Below are positions 22,175 through 33,873 of a stretch of 64,000 nucleotides of DNA, in pieces. How positions within the stretch are numbered: the stretch's first letter is position 1; every line of letters begins with the position of its first letter. Where the stretch lies: NCBI RefSeq assembly GCF_003086295.3, contig NC_092038.1, forward strand, positions 101,711,837 to 101,775,836, given 5' to 3'. The translations under genes and the position numbers were made by a program. Below the pieces are notes generated by a model that was given only the letters and a program-made list of their open reading frames with translations, had not been told where the DNA came from and did not search any database. This DNA is from Arachis hypogaea (lineage: Eukaryota; Streptophyta; Magnoliopsida; Fabales; Fabaceae).

Positions 22175-23819
22175 TGATGAGCAGATAATTTATATGCTTT
22201 TTGGCATTATTTTATATAGTTTTTAGTATGATTTAGTTAGTTTTTAGTATAATTTTATTAGTTTTTAAGTAAAATTCATATTTCTGGACTTTACTATGAG
22301 TTTGTATTTTTTTCTGTGATTTCAGGTATTTTCTGGCTGAAATTGAAGGACTTGAGCAAAAATCTGATTCAGAGGCTGATAAAGGACTGCAGATGTTGTT
22401 GGATTCTGTCCTCCCTGCACTCGAAGTGAATTTTCTGGAGCTACAGAACCCTAAATGGCGCGCTCTCAATTGCGTTGAAAAGTAGACATCCAGGGCTTTC
22501 CAGCAATATATAATAGTCCATGCTTTGCACAAGTTTTGACGACATAAAATGGCGCCAAAACGCCAGCTCTCTGCCTTTTTCTGGCGTTAAAATGCCTGAA
22601 CTGGCATAAAAGTTGGAGTTAAACGCCCAAACTAGCACCAAAGCTGGTGTTTAACTCCAAGGAAGACCTATACATGTGAAAGCTTCAATACTCAGCCCAA
22701 GCACACACCAAGTGGGCCTGGAAGTGGATTTCTACATCATTTACTTACTTCTGTAAACCCTAGTAACTAGTTTAGTATAAATAGAACTTTTGACTATTGT
22801 ACTAGGGGTCTTTTTCCCTATTTTTGAATTCATATGCCGTTTGGGGAGGCTGGCCATTCGGCCATGCCTAGACCTTCTTCTTATGTATTTTCAACAGTGG
22901 AGTTTCTACACACCATAGATTAAGGTGTGGAGCTCTGTTGTTCCTCGAGTATTAATGCAAAGTACTATTGTCTTCTTATTCAACTCAAGCTTATTCCTAT
23001 TCTAAGATATTCGCTTGCACGTCAACATGATTAATGCGATGATTCGTGACACTCATCACTATTCTCAACCTATGAACGCGTGCCTGACAACCACTTCCGT
23101 TCTACCTTAGATCGAGCGTATATCTCTTAGCCTCCATTCCGAAAGATCAGAGTCTTCGTAGCATAGGCTAGAATTATTGGCAGCCATTCCTAAGATCCAG
23201 AAAGTCTAAACCTTGTCTGTGGTATTCCGAGTAGGATCTGGGAAGGGATGACTGTGAGGAGCTTCAAACTCGCGAGTGTTGGGCGTAGTGACAGACGCAA
23301 AAGGATCACTGGATTCTATTCCAACATGATCGAGAACCGACAGATGATTAGTCGTGCGGTGATAGCGCATTTGGAGCATTTTCACTGAGAGGACGGGAAG
23401 TAGCCATTGACAACGGTGATGCCCAACATACAGCTTGCCACGGAAAGGAGTATGAAGGATTGGATGAAGGAAGTAGGAAAGCAAAGATTCAAGAGGGATG
23501 AAGCATCTCCACACGCTTATCTTAAATTCCCACCAATGAATTACATAAGTATATCTATCTTTATTTTCTGTTTATTTATCTTTTAATCATTAAAACTCCA
23601 TAACCCATTTGAATCCGCCTGACTAAGATATACAAGGTGACCATAGCTTGCTTCAAGCCGACAATCTCTGTGGGATCGACCCTTACTCACGTAAGGTTTA
23701 TTACTTGGATGACCCAGTGCACTTGCTAGTTAGTTGTGCGAAGTTGTGAAAAAGAGTTGAGATTACAATTGTGCGTACCAAGTTATTGGTGCCATTGTAT
23801 ATCACAATTTTGTGCACCA
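22175..23819 (+). mobile_element. 5' LTR of element D
   Basis: It starts TGATGAGCAGATAATTTATA and ends TTGTGCACCA, six bases before the primer binding site. It has the palindrome cluster at about 22545-22655, a TATA box (22776-22783), and a primer-site-like remnant ACCAAGTTATTGGTGCCATT at 23777-23796. The first 485 bp match the truncated 3' LTR. Confidence 0.95.
22776..22783 (+). promoter_or_regulatory. LTR TATA box of element D
   Basis: TATAAATA stands in the same context (TAGTTTAGTATAAATAGAAC) and at the same place in the LTR as the site at 4393-4400. Confidence 0.6.
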
Positions 23820-23825
23820 AGTTTT

Positions 23826-23843
23826 TGGCGCCGTTGCCGGGGA
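23826..23843 (+). other. Primer binding site of element D (tRNA-Asp type)
   Basis: TGGCGCCGTTGCCGGGGA, six bases after the LTR end, complements the 3' end of plant tRNA-Asp. Confidence 0.9.
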
Positions 23844-25322
23844 TTGTTCGAGTTTTTGTGCACCATTATTTTATTTTCAAAAAAGTTTTCAAAAATCTTC
23901 CAAAAATTTTTTATCCTTTTTCGTTTTTCCAAAATAATTTTTGAAAAATCCAAAAAAATTCATAAAATCATAAAAACTCAAAAATATTTCATGGTTCTTG
24001 TTTGAATCTAAGGCCAAATTTTAGGTTTGGTGTCAATTGCATGATTTTAATTGTCTTGCAATTTTTGAAACACATACATTGTATTCTTGATGATCTTCAA
24101 GTCGTTCTTGATGAATTGCCTTGTTTGGTCTTCATTATTTATTGATTTGCACTGCATGATGTTCTACATATGCATTCTTGCATTTATATGGCCCAAACAT
24201 GAGAAAATTCTAAGTTTGGTGTCCTCCATGTTTTTTTTCATTAAGAAAACTGTGTTCATGATGTTCATCTTGATCTTCAAGATTGTTCTTGGTGTTCATC
24301 TTGACGTTCATAATGTTCTTGCATATATCTTGTGTTTTGATCCAAGAATTATATGTTTTGACTTATTTTGTTGTTTTTCAAAATTGAAAACATATCTTCT
24401 TGAATAAAGGATTTAGCAAAATGAAGATCCAAGAACATAAAGCAGAGGAATTACAGAGAAGAAGCTGGGCGTTCAAAACGTCCAGTAAAGAAAGAAAACT
24501 GGCGTTTAAACGCCAGCTAGGGTACCTGGCTGGGCATTTAAATGCCCAAACCATGCAGCAATTGGGCGTTAAATGCCCAAAACATGCAGCTCCTGGGCGT
24601 TTAACGCCAGGATGACACAAGGAGAGGAATTTTGTTTTCAAATCAAATCTTTTTCAAATCTTCATACTCTTTTTTTCAAAATTAAATCTTTTTCAAATCA
24701 AATATTTTCAATCATATCTTTTTCAAAATCATATTTTTTCAAACATATCTTTTTCAAAAATCAAATCTTTTCCTCATATTTTCAAAAATCTTGATTCAAA
24801 AATTTCAAGTTTGTTACTTTCTTGTAAAAGAGAGATTCCATATTTGAAATTTAGAATCATATCTTTTAGTTTCTTGTTAATCAAGTCATTAATTTTAAAA
24901 ATCAAATCTTTTTAATTTGTTTTTCAAAAAATATCTTTTTCAAATCATACCTTCTTTTTAAAAATCCTTGATTTCAAAATCTTGCCCTAACTTCTTATCT
25001 TTTTCAAATTTATTTCTTATCTTTTTCAAAACCACCTTTTCACTCTTAATTTTCGAAAAACATTAACTTTTTTAAAATCTCTTTTAATTAACTAATTATT
25101 TTAAATTTTAATTTTTGAAAATTTCTTCCCCTCTCTCATCTTTTTCTATTTAAACAGTAAGATTCCTCCTCCATTGTCAATTCGAACTCCATCTCTCTTT
25201 GAGTGTTCGAATTCTTCCTTACCTACCTCATCCATCCATTCTTGTTTTCCTCTGACACCTCAAGGAATCTCTATTCTGTGACATAGAGGATTCTATATTT
25301 TCTTTGTTTTCTTCTCTTTCAT
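23844..25322 (+). other. Untranslated leader of element D
   Basis: About 1.5 kb without a gene. It contains AAGTTTGGTGT-type boxes near 24022 (one change) and 24213, a palindrome cluster at 24465-24612 (for example CTGGCGTTTAAACGCCAG), and a long stretch of TCTTTTTCAAA-type units (24640-25060). Short open frames here are unsupported. Confidence 0.75.
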
Positions 25323-27574
25323 ATGAACAGAAACAAAGATACAGGCATACTTATTGAAGCTGATTCTGAACCTAAAAGGACTCTGAAGAGGAAGCTAAGA
25401 GCAACTAAAGCACAAAACTCTGAAGAGGACCTCACTGAAATTTTTGAAAAGGAAGCAGCAAAAGAAACAATTATGGCCGAACCAAACAACAATTCAAGGA
25501 AGATGCTTTGTGATTTTACTACACCAACTTCCAACTTCTATGGAAGAAGCATCTCAATCCTTGCCATAGGAGCAAACAATTTTGAGCTAAAGCCTTAATT
25601 AGTTTCTCTACTGCAACAGAACTGCAAGTTTTATGGACTTCCATCAGAAGACCCTTATCAGTTTTTAACTGAGTTCTTGCAGATCTGTGATACTGTTAAG
25701 ACCAATGGAGTTGATCCTGAGGTCTACAAGCTTATGCTTTTCCCTTTTGCTGTAAGGGACAGAGCTAGAACATGGTTGGACTCACAACCTAGAGATAGCC
25801 TGGACTCTTGGGATAAGTTGGTCACGGCTTTCTTAGCCAAGTTCTTTCCTCCTCAAAAGCTGAGCAAGCTTAGAGTGAATGTTCAAACCTTCAGATAGAA
25901 AGAAGGTGAATCCCTCTATGAAGCTTGGGAAAGATACAAGTAGCTGACCAAAAAGTGTCCTTCTGACATGCTTTCAGAATGGACCACATTAGATATATTC
26001 TATGATGGTCTGTTTGAATTTTCCAAGATGTTTAGGAACTTATTGAAATGGTTGCAAATAACCAGTTTATGTATACTTCTGAGAGGAATCCTGTGAGTAA
26101 TGGGACGCCTCAAAAGAGAGGAGTTCTTAAAATTGATGCTCTGAATGCCATAGTGGCTCAGAATAAAATATTGACCCAACAAGTCAATATGATCTCTCAG
26201 AGTCTGAATGGGTTGCAAAATACATCCAACAGTATTAAAGAAGCATCTTCTGAAGAAGAAGCTTATGATCCTGAGAACCATACAATGGCAGAGGTGAATT
26301 ACATGGGTGAAGCCTTTGGCAACACCTATAATCCTTCATGGAAAAATCATCCAAATTTTTCATGGAAGGATCAACAGAAGCAAGGCTTCAATAATAACAA
26401 TGGTGGAAGAAACATGTTTAGCAATAGCAAACCTTTCCCATCATCATCTCAGCAATAGACAGAGCATTTTGAGTAGAATCTTTCTAGCTTAGCAAACATA
26501 GTCTCTGATCTATCTAAGGCCACTCTTAGTTTCATGACTGAAACAAGATCCTCCATTAGAAATTTTGAGGCACAAGTGGGCCAGCTGAGTAAAAGGGTTA
26601 ATGAAACTCCTCCTAGCACTCTCCCAAGCAATACAGAAGAGAATCCCAAAGGAGAGTGCAAGGCCATTGATATAATCAACATGGTCGAAACCTTAGAGGA
26701 GGAGGAGGACGTTAATCCCAATGAGGAAGACCTCAGGGGATGTCCAATGGTTAGTACGGAATCCCCTAATGAGGAACCAAAGGAATCTGAGGCTCATACA
26801 GAGACCATAGAGATTCCCTTAGACCTCCTTTTACCATTCATGAGCTCTGATGACTATTCATCTTCTGAAGAGGATGAAGATATTGTTGAAGGGAAAGTTG
26901 CCCAATATTTAGGAGCAATCATGAAGCTAAATGCCAAGCTATTTGGTAATGAGACTTGGGAGGAAGAGCCTCCCTTGCTCACCAATGAACCGAATACATT
27001 GGTTCAGCAAAATTTACCTCAAAAGAAACAGGATCCTGGTAAATTTTTAATACCCTGTACCATAGGCACCTTGACTTTTGAAAAAGCTCTGTGTGACCTG
27101 GGGTCAGGGATAAACATGATGCCCCTCTCTGTAATGGAGAGACTGGGAATCTATGAGGTATAGGCTGCCGAATTCTCATTGGAGATGGCAGATAAATATA
27201 TGAAAAAGGCTTATGGACTAGTAGAGGACGTGCTAGTGAAGGTTGAAGGCCTTTACTTCTCTACTGATTTCATAATCCTAGACACTATGAGGGATGAGGA
27301 TAAATCCATCATCCTTGGAAGACCCTTCCTAGCCACAGCAAGAGCTGTGATTGATGTTGACAGAGGAGAGTTGATTCTTCATGTGAATGAAGAATACCTT
27401 GTAGTAAAGACTCAAGGTTCTCCATCTGTAATCATGGAGAGTAAGCATGAAGAGCTTCTCCCAATACAAAGTCAAATAGAGCCCCCACATTCAAACTATA
27501 AGTTTGGTGTTGAGAGATCTCAACCATACTCTGATTATTTGAGGCTCCATGAGAGCTCACTGTCAAGCTATTGA
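25323..27574 (+). pseudogene. Element D gag-protease polyprotein with multiple stops
   Basis: The ATG at 25323 starts MNRNKDTGILIEADSEPKR, matching the Gag of B. In-frame stops occur at 25596-25598, about 25896, about 25941, about 26456 and about 27163. Compared with B, about 60 bp are missing near 26030, including the SLDHSAGGSIH segment. Recognisable parts are the Gag domain (25640-26060), NPSWKNHPNFSWKDQQK (26328-26380), and the aspartic protease with DLGSGINMMPLS at about 27100 and IILGRPFLATARAVID at about 27310. The frame ends at 27574, followed at once by the post-gag hairpin box. No polymerase follows. Confidence 0.9.
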
Positions 27575-27745
27575 CATTAAAGAAGCATTTATTGGGAGGC
27601 AAACCAATTTTATTTTAATTTTATCTATATTATTTTGTTTTCTTTTAGGTTGATGATCATGTGAAGTCACAAAGACAATTACAAAAATAAAGAAAAAAAA
27701 TAAAAAAATAGGATTGAAAATAGCACACCCTGGAGGAAGGACTTA

Positions 27746-27987
27746 TTGGCGTTTAAACGCCAGTAAGGATAGCAAAATGGGCGTTTAAACACCCAATCCA
27801 GCACCTTTCTGGGCGTTTAAACGCCAGAATAAGACACCAGACTGGAGTTTACACGCCAAGATAGGGCAACAAACTAGCGTTTAGACGCCAGAACAGGAAG
27901 GAAAGCTGGCATTTAAATGCCAGAACAGGGCAACAGACTGGCGTTTAAATGCCAGAATTGCACTCTAAGGCGTTTTGAATGCCCAAT
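27746..27987. repeat. GGCGTTTAAACGCC palindrome array (element D)
   Basis: There are eight units spaced 25-35 bp apart: TTGGCGTTTAAACGCCAG first, then variants such as GGGCGTTTAAACACCC, TGGAGTTTACACGCCA and TGGCATTTAAATGCCA. The spacers are short and loosely related (AACAGGGCAACAGAC, AGAACAGGAAGGAAAG). It lies between the post-gag box and ORF2. Confidence 0.85.
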
Positions 27988-28423
27988 TAGAGCAGGGATG
28001 AAAATTCCTTGACCCCTCAAGATCTGTGGACCCCACAGGATCCCCACCAACCTCAACTCACTCTCTCTCCTCTTCACACCTTTCTACAACACTCTTCCCC
28101 AAATACCCTTCACCAATCACCTCCATATCTCTTCCCCAAATACCCTTCACCAATCACCTCCATATCTCTTCCCCAAATACCCTTCACCAATCACTTTCTT
28201 AACTCTTCCCCAAAAAAACCCCCACCCACCTTCAAAATTCAAAACCATTTCCCTCCCAAAATCCACCCAAACCTTTCGGCCACTCTCCCCCCTTTTTCTA
28301 TAAATACCCCTCTCCACTCCTTCATTTTTACACATCATACACACCTTCCCCTCCCCTTGGCCGAAACACATACATCTTCTATCTCCTCTATTTTCTTCTT
28401 CTTCTATATCTTTTTTTCATCTT

Positions 28424-28460
28424 TTGCTCGAAGACGAGCAAATATTTTAATTTTGGTGTG
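28424..28460 (+). promoter_or_regulatory. Hairpin plus TTTGGTGT box upstream of ORF2 (element D)
   Basis: TTGCTCGAAGACGAGCAA (28424-28441) folds as a 7-bp stem with an AAGA loop, followed by TTTAATTTTGGTGTGG. Compared with A (TTGCTTGAGGACAAGCAA), both arms have changed so that pairing is kept. Confidence 0.6.
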
Positions 28461-28496
28461 GTAAAAGTATTGCTTTTTGTTTTTCCATAACCATTT

Positions 28497-29310
28497 ATGG
28501 CACCTAAGGCCAGAGAAACCTCTAGAAAGAGGAAAAGGAAGGCAACTGCCTCCACCTCTGAGTCATGGAAGGGTCAACTACACTAGAAGGGTCAACTTTG
28601 ATTAAAGGTTGGACCAAGTCTTTATGGACATATGTGTAGAAGGAGCTCAATGGAAAAGAGACTCAAGGGGAAACCCGGTTCAATTGAGAAGACCGGATCT
28701 TAAGCCTGTGGTTAGAGGATGGTTGGAATTCATCCAACGCTCTATCATTACCACTAGCAACCGATCTGAGGTAACTATGGATCGGGCCATCATGATCCAT
28801 AGCATCATGATTGGAGAGGAAGTAGAAGTTCATGAAATCATACCTCTAGAACTCTACAAGGTGGCTGACAAGTCCTCACCTTTGGCAAGATTAGCCTTTC
28901 CTCATCTCATATGTCACCTTTACTATTCAGCTGGGATTGTCATAGAGGGAGACATCCTCATTGAAGAGGACAAGCCCGTCACTAAGAAGAGGATGGAGCA
29001 AACTAGAGAGCCCATTCATGACACTCAACAAGAGCATGAGGAATTCCCTCATCAAGAAATCCCTAAGATGCCTCAAGGGATGTAATTTCCTCCACACAAT
29101 TATTGGGAGCAACTCAACACTTCTTTGAAAAGCTTGAGTTACAACATGGACCAATTAAGGGTGGAACACCAAGAGCACTCCATCATTCTCTATGAGATTA
29201 GAGAAGATCAAAGAGCTATGAGGGAAGAGAAACAAAGGCAAAAAAGAGACATAGAGGAACTCAAGAGCACCATTGGTTCTTCAAGAGGAGGAAGACGCCA
29301 TCCTCACTAA
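28497..29310 (+). pseudogene. Element D ORF2, internally deleted
   Basis: ATG at 28497 opens MAPKARETSRKRKRKATAST, then stops follow near 28585. The sequence jumps to the middle of the domain (28609-29085: VFMDICVEGAQWKRD, DLKPVVRGWLEFIQRSI, TSNRSEVTMDRAIMIHSIMI). This lacks roughly 130 residues present between these points in A's ORF2. After a stop at 29083-29085, a coiled-coil tail (QRAMREEKQRQKRDIEELKS) continues to 29310. Downstream lies the conserved 3' spacer. The product's function is unknown. Confidence 0.8.
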
Positions 29311-30401
29311 GGTGGACTCATTCCTTAATCTCCTTGTCTATTTATTTTTCTGTTTTCGGCTTTATGCTGTAGGTTCTATATATGTTTATGTCTTCACTAT
29401 ATGATCATTAGTGTCTAGTGTCTATGTCTTAAAGCTATGAATAACTCCATGAATCCTTCAACTCTCTTAAATGAAAAATGTTCTTAATTACAAAAGAACA
29501 AGAAGTACTTGGAATTCAAATTTTATCTTGAAACTAGTTTAATTATTTTGATGTGGTGGCAATACTTTTTGTTCTCTGAATGAATGCTTGAACATTGCAT
29601 ATTTTTTATCTTGTTGTTTATGAATGTTAAAGTTGTTGGCTCTTGAAAGAATGATGAACAAAGAGAAATGTTATTGATAATCTGAAAAATCATAAAATTG
29701 ATTCTTGAAGCAAAAAAAAGCAGTGAAAAAAATTGGCGAAAAAAAACAAGAGAAAAGAAAAAGAAAAAAGCAAGCAGAAAAAGCCAATAGCCCTTTAAAC
29801 CAAAAGGCAAGGGTAAAAAGGATCCAAGGCTTTGAGCATTAATGGATAGGAGGCCCCAAGGAAATAAAATCCAGGCTTAAGTGGCTAAATCAAGCTGTCC
29901 CTAACCATGTGCTTGTGGCATGCAGGTCCAAGTGAAAAGCTTGAGACTGAGTGGTTAAAGTCATGATCCAAAGCAAAAGAGTGTGCTTAAGAACTCTGGA
30001 CACCTCTAACTGGGGACTTTAGCAAAGCTGAGTCACAATCTGAAAAGGTTCACCCAGTTATGTGTATGTGGCATTTATGCATCCGGTGGTAATACTGGAA
30101 AACAAAGTGCTTAGGCTCACGGCCAAGACTCATAAAGTAGCTGTGTTCAAGAATCAACGTACTGAACTAGGAGAATCAATAATACTATCTAAAATTCTAA
30201 GTTCCTATAGATGCCAATCATTCTAAATTTCAAAGGAAAAAGTGAGATGCCAAAACTGTTCAGAAGCAAAAAGCTACAAGCCCCGCTCTTCTAATTATAA
30301 CTACGTTTCATTGATACTGTGGGATTCATTGTATTCTCTTCTTTTTATACTTTTTTGTTTTCAGTTGCTTAGGGACAAGCAACAATTTATATTTGGTGTT
30401 G
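29311..30401 (+). other. Conserved 3' spacer of element D
   Basis: About 1.1 kb without a gene. Corresponding sequence occurs in A (42908-43844) and B (53128-54134), for example CATTAGTGTCTATG, GCCTTAAAGCTATGAAT, GGTGGTAATACTGGAA and AACTGTTCAGAAGCAAAAAG. It ends with the hairpin GTTGCTTAGGGACAAGCAAC (30364-30383) and ATTTGGTGTTG directly against the 3' LTR. Confidence 0.7.
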
Positions 30402-30886
30402 TGATGAGCGGATAATTTATACGAATTTTGGCATTATTTTTATATAGTTTTTAGTATGATTTAGTTAGTTTTTAGTATATTTTTATTAGTTTTTAAGTAA
30501 AATTCACATTTCTGGACTTTACTATGAGTTTGTGTGTTTTTCTGTAGTTTCAGGTATTTTCTGGCTGAAATTGAGGGACCTGAGCAAAAATCTGATTCAG
30601 AGGCTGATAAAGGACTGCAGATGTTGTTGGATTCTGACCTCCCTGCACTAGAAGTATATTTTCTGGAGCTACAGAACTCTAAATGGTGCGCTCTTAATTA
30701 CGTTAGAAAGTAGACATCCAGGGCTTTCCCGAAATATATAATAGTTCATACTTTGCACAAGTTTTGTTGACGTAAATTGGCGTCAAAACGCCAGCTCTCT
30801 GCTTTTTTCTGGCGTCAAAATGCCAGAACTGGCATAAAAGTTGGAGTTAAACGCCCAAACTGGCATAAAAGTTAGAGTTAAACTAG
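30402..30886 (+). mobile_element. 3' LTR of element D, truncated
   Basis: It starts TGATGAGCGGATAATTTATA and runs about 485 bp, ending just after the palindrome cluster (30777-30870). There it joins minus-strand gag sequence of element H. About 1.1 kb of LTR is missing. Confidence 0.85.
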
Positions 30887-31582
30887 CAGCAGTCTCTTTA
30901 TTAGTGGATACCTCTGCAACAGCTCTTGACCGACTTTGTTTCTGCCTGTGATTCCTAGTAGAGTCAGCTAAGTCGCTGATCAATTGCCATGCTTCTTCTG
31001 TAGTCTTGTACTTTTTCATAGAACCATTGCTAGCACCTTCCAATGTGGTCCTATCTTGAGATTTCAAACCCGGTGTAAAGTAGCCTAGCAACACTATCTT
31101 GTCAATCATATGATGGGGCATGCTTCTCGAAGATAATTGAAGCGTTCCAAGTATTCATAGAGGGTCTCAGATTCATCCTGAACGATCATAGACATGTCCT
31201 TCCTCAGCTTATCGGCAACTTCAGCTGGAAAGAATTTCTCCAGAAACTCTCTCCTAAGTGTATCCCAGTTGGAAACAGTTGTTCCGGGTTGAGTGTAGTA
31301 CCACTCTCTTGCCTTTCCCTCCAGAGGAAACGGGAAGGCTTTCAACAGAATGGAGATTTCATCAGTGCCTTCACGCTTAACAGTAGAACAAGCAGTCTGG
31401 AAATTCCTAAGGTGCTTGATAGGCTCTTGAGCAGGTAAGCCATGAAACTTGGGCATCAAGTTGAGTAGCGAGGACTTTATTTCGAAATCCACAGCCACTG
31501 CTGGGTGGTGTGCCTGAAATGGTTGGAGTGTAAAATCAGGGGCTCCTTCCTCCTGGATAGTGACTCTCCTAGGCGCTGCCAT
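30887..31582 (-). pseudogene. Element H Gag, N-terminal part with one frameshift
   Basis: It starts at ATG 31582-31580 (MAAPRRVTIQEEGAPDFTL). The Gag domain (LLNLMPKFHGLPAQEPIKHL, AFPFPLEGKAREWYYTQP, LRREFLEKFFPAEVADKL, LYEYLERFNYLREACP) runs to about 31115. There one missing base shifts the frame to HHMIDKIVLLGYFTPGLKS, continuing to TNKETAAS near 30890. This Gag differs clearly from those of A-F (PLEGKAREWYYTQP versus AVRDRARIWLDSQP), so H is a separate Tat/Athila lineage. It is cut by the D 3' LTR. Confidence 0.85.
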
Positions 31583-31858
31583 GTCGCCTGCACGTAAATC
31601 AACTGGATCAGTAGAAGGGGAGCTTATTTCTTCCTTAGATGACGGTTCAAGTTTGTCCTCAAAGAGGAGTCACCGACGCTGAGCTTGCCTTATACGTGAA
31701 AGTGTTCTTTCAATCTCAGGGTCAAATACTGGCAAGCTTGGATCAGGAAGTGAACGCATCATTTAACGAGAGAAACGTACAGCTCATGGTAACAAAATTA
31801 AAAAGAAAAATTACAATTAAAATAAATACCAATCAATAAATTAGCACACTGTTACAAC

Positions 31859-31876
31859 TCCCCGGCAACGGCGCCA
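31859..31876 (-). other. Primer binding site of element H (tRNA-Asp type)
   Basis: The plus strand reads TCCCCGGCAACGGCGCCA, the exact reverse complement of the site in A, B, C and D. It lies five bases inside the LTR end. The leader to the gag start is only about 280 bp, much shorter than the 0.5-1.5 kb leaders of A, B and D. Confidence 0.9.
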
Positions 31877-31881
31877 AAAAT

Positions 31882-33362
31882 TGACGTGGCGGAAATTGGC
31901 GAGTTAAGAATTTATTAATATGGACACGTTGCAAGTACAGTCCTTAACTGGCCGAAAATCCACTTATCAATTTAAAAGGGGTTGTCACAATATTGAAAAT
32001 TAAAATACTGGGAGTATGAATCCCAGGTCGTCTCCCAACGAGTTGCAGAGAGATGTGCTATTTCATTAATCGGGTGTTTTCAAAATTGGTTGAGTTGATA
32101 AATGAAAATTTAAATTAGAGAATTTAATTAATTTTGAATAAAAGCCTTGATTGGGGGTAGATTAGTTGGAAGCCCTATTCTTGTTGGAACACTCTCAAGA
32201 TTAATTAATAATTGGAAGTTACTCCGCTTAGTTAACCCTCACTAGGTAAAGGAAAGTCAAGCACGTTGGAACTCTGTTTCTAATCATAAGTCCTAATCCT
32301 CTCCCTTGGGAAGGACTAGAGTTAACGATCAGAGGGTGATTCAACAATAAACCCAATTATAATTTCTCTCTTAGTAGTTCAACTCAAGGGTTCCTTTCAA
32401 TCATCCCCCAATCAAGTCATGGGACTACTCACTCATCATAATTATAAAATTCACAGAATTAATGGTGGAAATAAAAGAAGACATGATAAATAATAATAAA
32501 AGGATTAATTGAAAATAAAAATACTCTATATTAATAACTTGTAGAAATAATCCAAAATCAACTCTAGAGGGATTAAGAATATGGAAGAACAAATATAAAA
32601 AGTAAATAACAAAATAAGATGACTAGTACCGGAGGTAGACTCTTCTCAAAAGCTAAAGTCAAAATCTTCCAATCCTAATTATGAATGCTCAAGTGAGTCA
32701 AAAAAAACCTAGAGGAGGAGTAAATCCAGATCTAAAACTAAAAATTATTGAGAATGAATTGTGTCTCTCGTTTCTGCATGTTTCCTGGCTCTAATCTGTA
32801 ATTTCGGGCCAAAACTGGGTTGAAATTCGGCCTAGAAACTCTGCCAGCGACTTCTGAAATTCTGCAGATCGCGCACGTCACGTGGCTGCGTCATGCACCC
32901 GGACGCGTCAATCGGCGTTTTGCTTTTCCATGTGGCAGCGTCGTCCATGCATCCGCGTTGCTTCTGCTTTTTCAATCCGCGTGGTTGCGTGAGCCGTGCG
33001 GCCGCGTCACTGCGAATTCCTCTCTTCCGCGCGGTCGCATCGCTGATGCATATGCGTCACTTCTCGCTGGTTATCTCCTCAATTTCTTGTATTCCTTCCA
33101 TTTTTGCAAGCTTCCTTACCAATTTCCCACTCATTCATGCCCTATAAAGCCTGAAACACTTAACACACAGATCACAGCATCGAATGGAATAAAGGGGGGG
33201 TTAAAATACCTACTTAAAGGTCTCTAGGAAGTAAGCTTTAAATCATGTAATAATTTTAGGAAGGAAATATAAATGCATGCTAATTATATGAATAAGTGGG
33301 TAAAGACCATGATAAAACCACACAATTAAACACATTGTAAACCATAAAATAGTGGTTTATCA
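31882..33362 (-). mobile_element. 5' LTR of element H
   Basis: On the plus strand it runs TGACGTGGCG to GTGGTTTATCA, so the minus-strand LTR starts TGATAAACCACTATTTTATG. That start is common in plant Tat/Athila LTRs. The length is about 1.48 kb. A GC-rich island of repeated CGCGTNNNTGCGT- and GCGTCAC-like units lies at about 32870-33060 within otherwise AT-rich sequence. The open frames here (for example 32820-33227) come from that island and are not supported as genes. Confidence 0.85.
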
Positions 33363-33418
33363 AGTCTCTTGCAAGTACCACCCCCACCTCTTTATGAAGA
33401 ACTCGGACAGGCAGCACC
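33363..33418. other. Host-side flank of element C (left)
   Basis: A short stretch between the H LTR and element C ends in GCACC, the target duplication of C. It continues at 61067 (TCGGCGCCAAAGAGG). Joined across C it is GC-rich non-coding sequence. I recall similar text in other plant repeats, but cannot name it. Confidence 0.5.
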
Positions 33419-33873
33419 TGATGCGTGAGCATTTTATACCCTTTTTCATAGCATTTTCATAGTGTTTTTAGTTAGATTTTATTAAGTTTTTATTATGTTT
33501 TAGTGAAAAAATTTATCTTTGGATTCTACTTTGAGTTTTGTGTTATTTTTATAATTTTAGGTGAATTTTGGGCGAATTTGGCAGAATCTTGTTTAGAGAC
33601 AAAGAAAGGATAGCAAATGCTGTCAATCCTGACCCCGTGCATTCCAACAAGCATATCTTTAGCTATAAAGAGCCAATTGACGTGGTCTTAACGGTGTTGG
33701 AAAGCTAACTTTCAGAGCATTTCATCAATATATAATAGTTTATATTTTTCTTCCAGGATGACTGTCAAAACTGGCGTTAAACGCCAACTCTGGGCATTTA
33801 ACGCCCAAGAAAGACTGACCTTCCAAAGTTGAACACCCAAAATTGGCGTTCAATGCCATCCAGGGAGCAGAAG

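Larger units (their letters stand above)
22175..30886 (+). mobile_element. Element D: non-autonomous gag-protease Ty3-gypsy element, 3' LTR cut off
   Basis: The parts in order are: 5' LTR 22175-23819, primer site 23826-23843, leader, decayed gag-protease 25323-27574, post-gag box, palindrome array 27746-27987, hairpin/box, decayed ORF2 28497-29310, conserved 3' spacer, hairpin/box 30364-30401 and 3' LTR 30402 to about 30886. No reverse transcriptase or integrase is present. ATACA (22170-22174) should be the left target duplication, but the right one is missing because the 3' LTR stops after about 485 bp and gag of element H follows. Confidence 0.9.

Noticed and set aside
28009..28464. A proline-rich open frame of 151 codons upstream of ORF2 in D
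   Set aside because: It is a C-rich low-complexity leader with a tandem duplication (CCAAATACCCTTCACCAATC) and is not conserved as protein in A or B.
32820..33227. Open frames of 135 and 84 codons in the H LTR
   Set aside because: They come from the GC-rich repeat island of an LTR. Two overlapping frames are open for the same reason, and no known domain is seen.
33363..33418. A host gene at the flank of element C
   Set aside because: Joined across C (33363-33418 plus 61067 onward) there is only a short GC-rich stretch with no sustained frame and a microsatellite.
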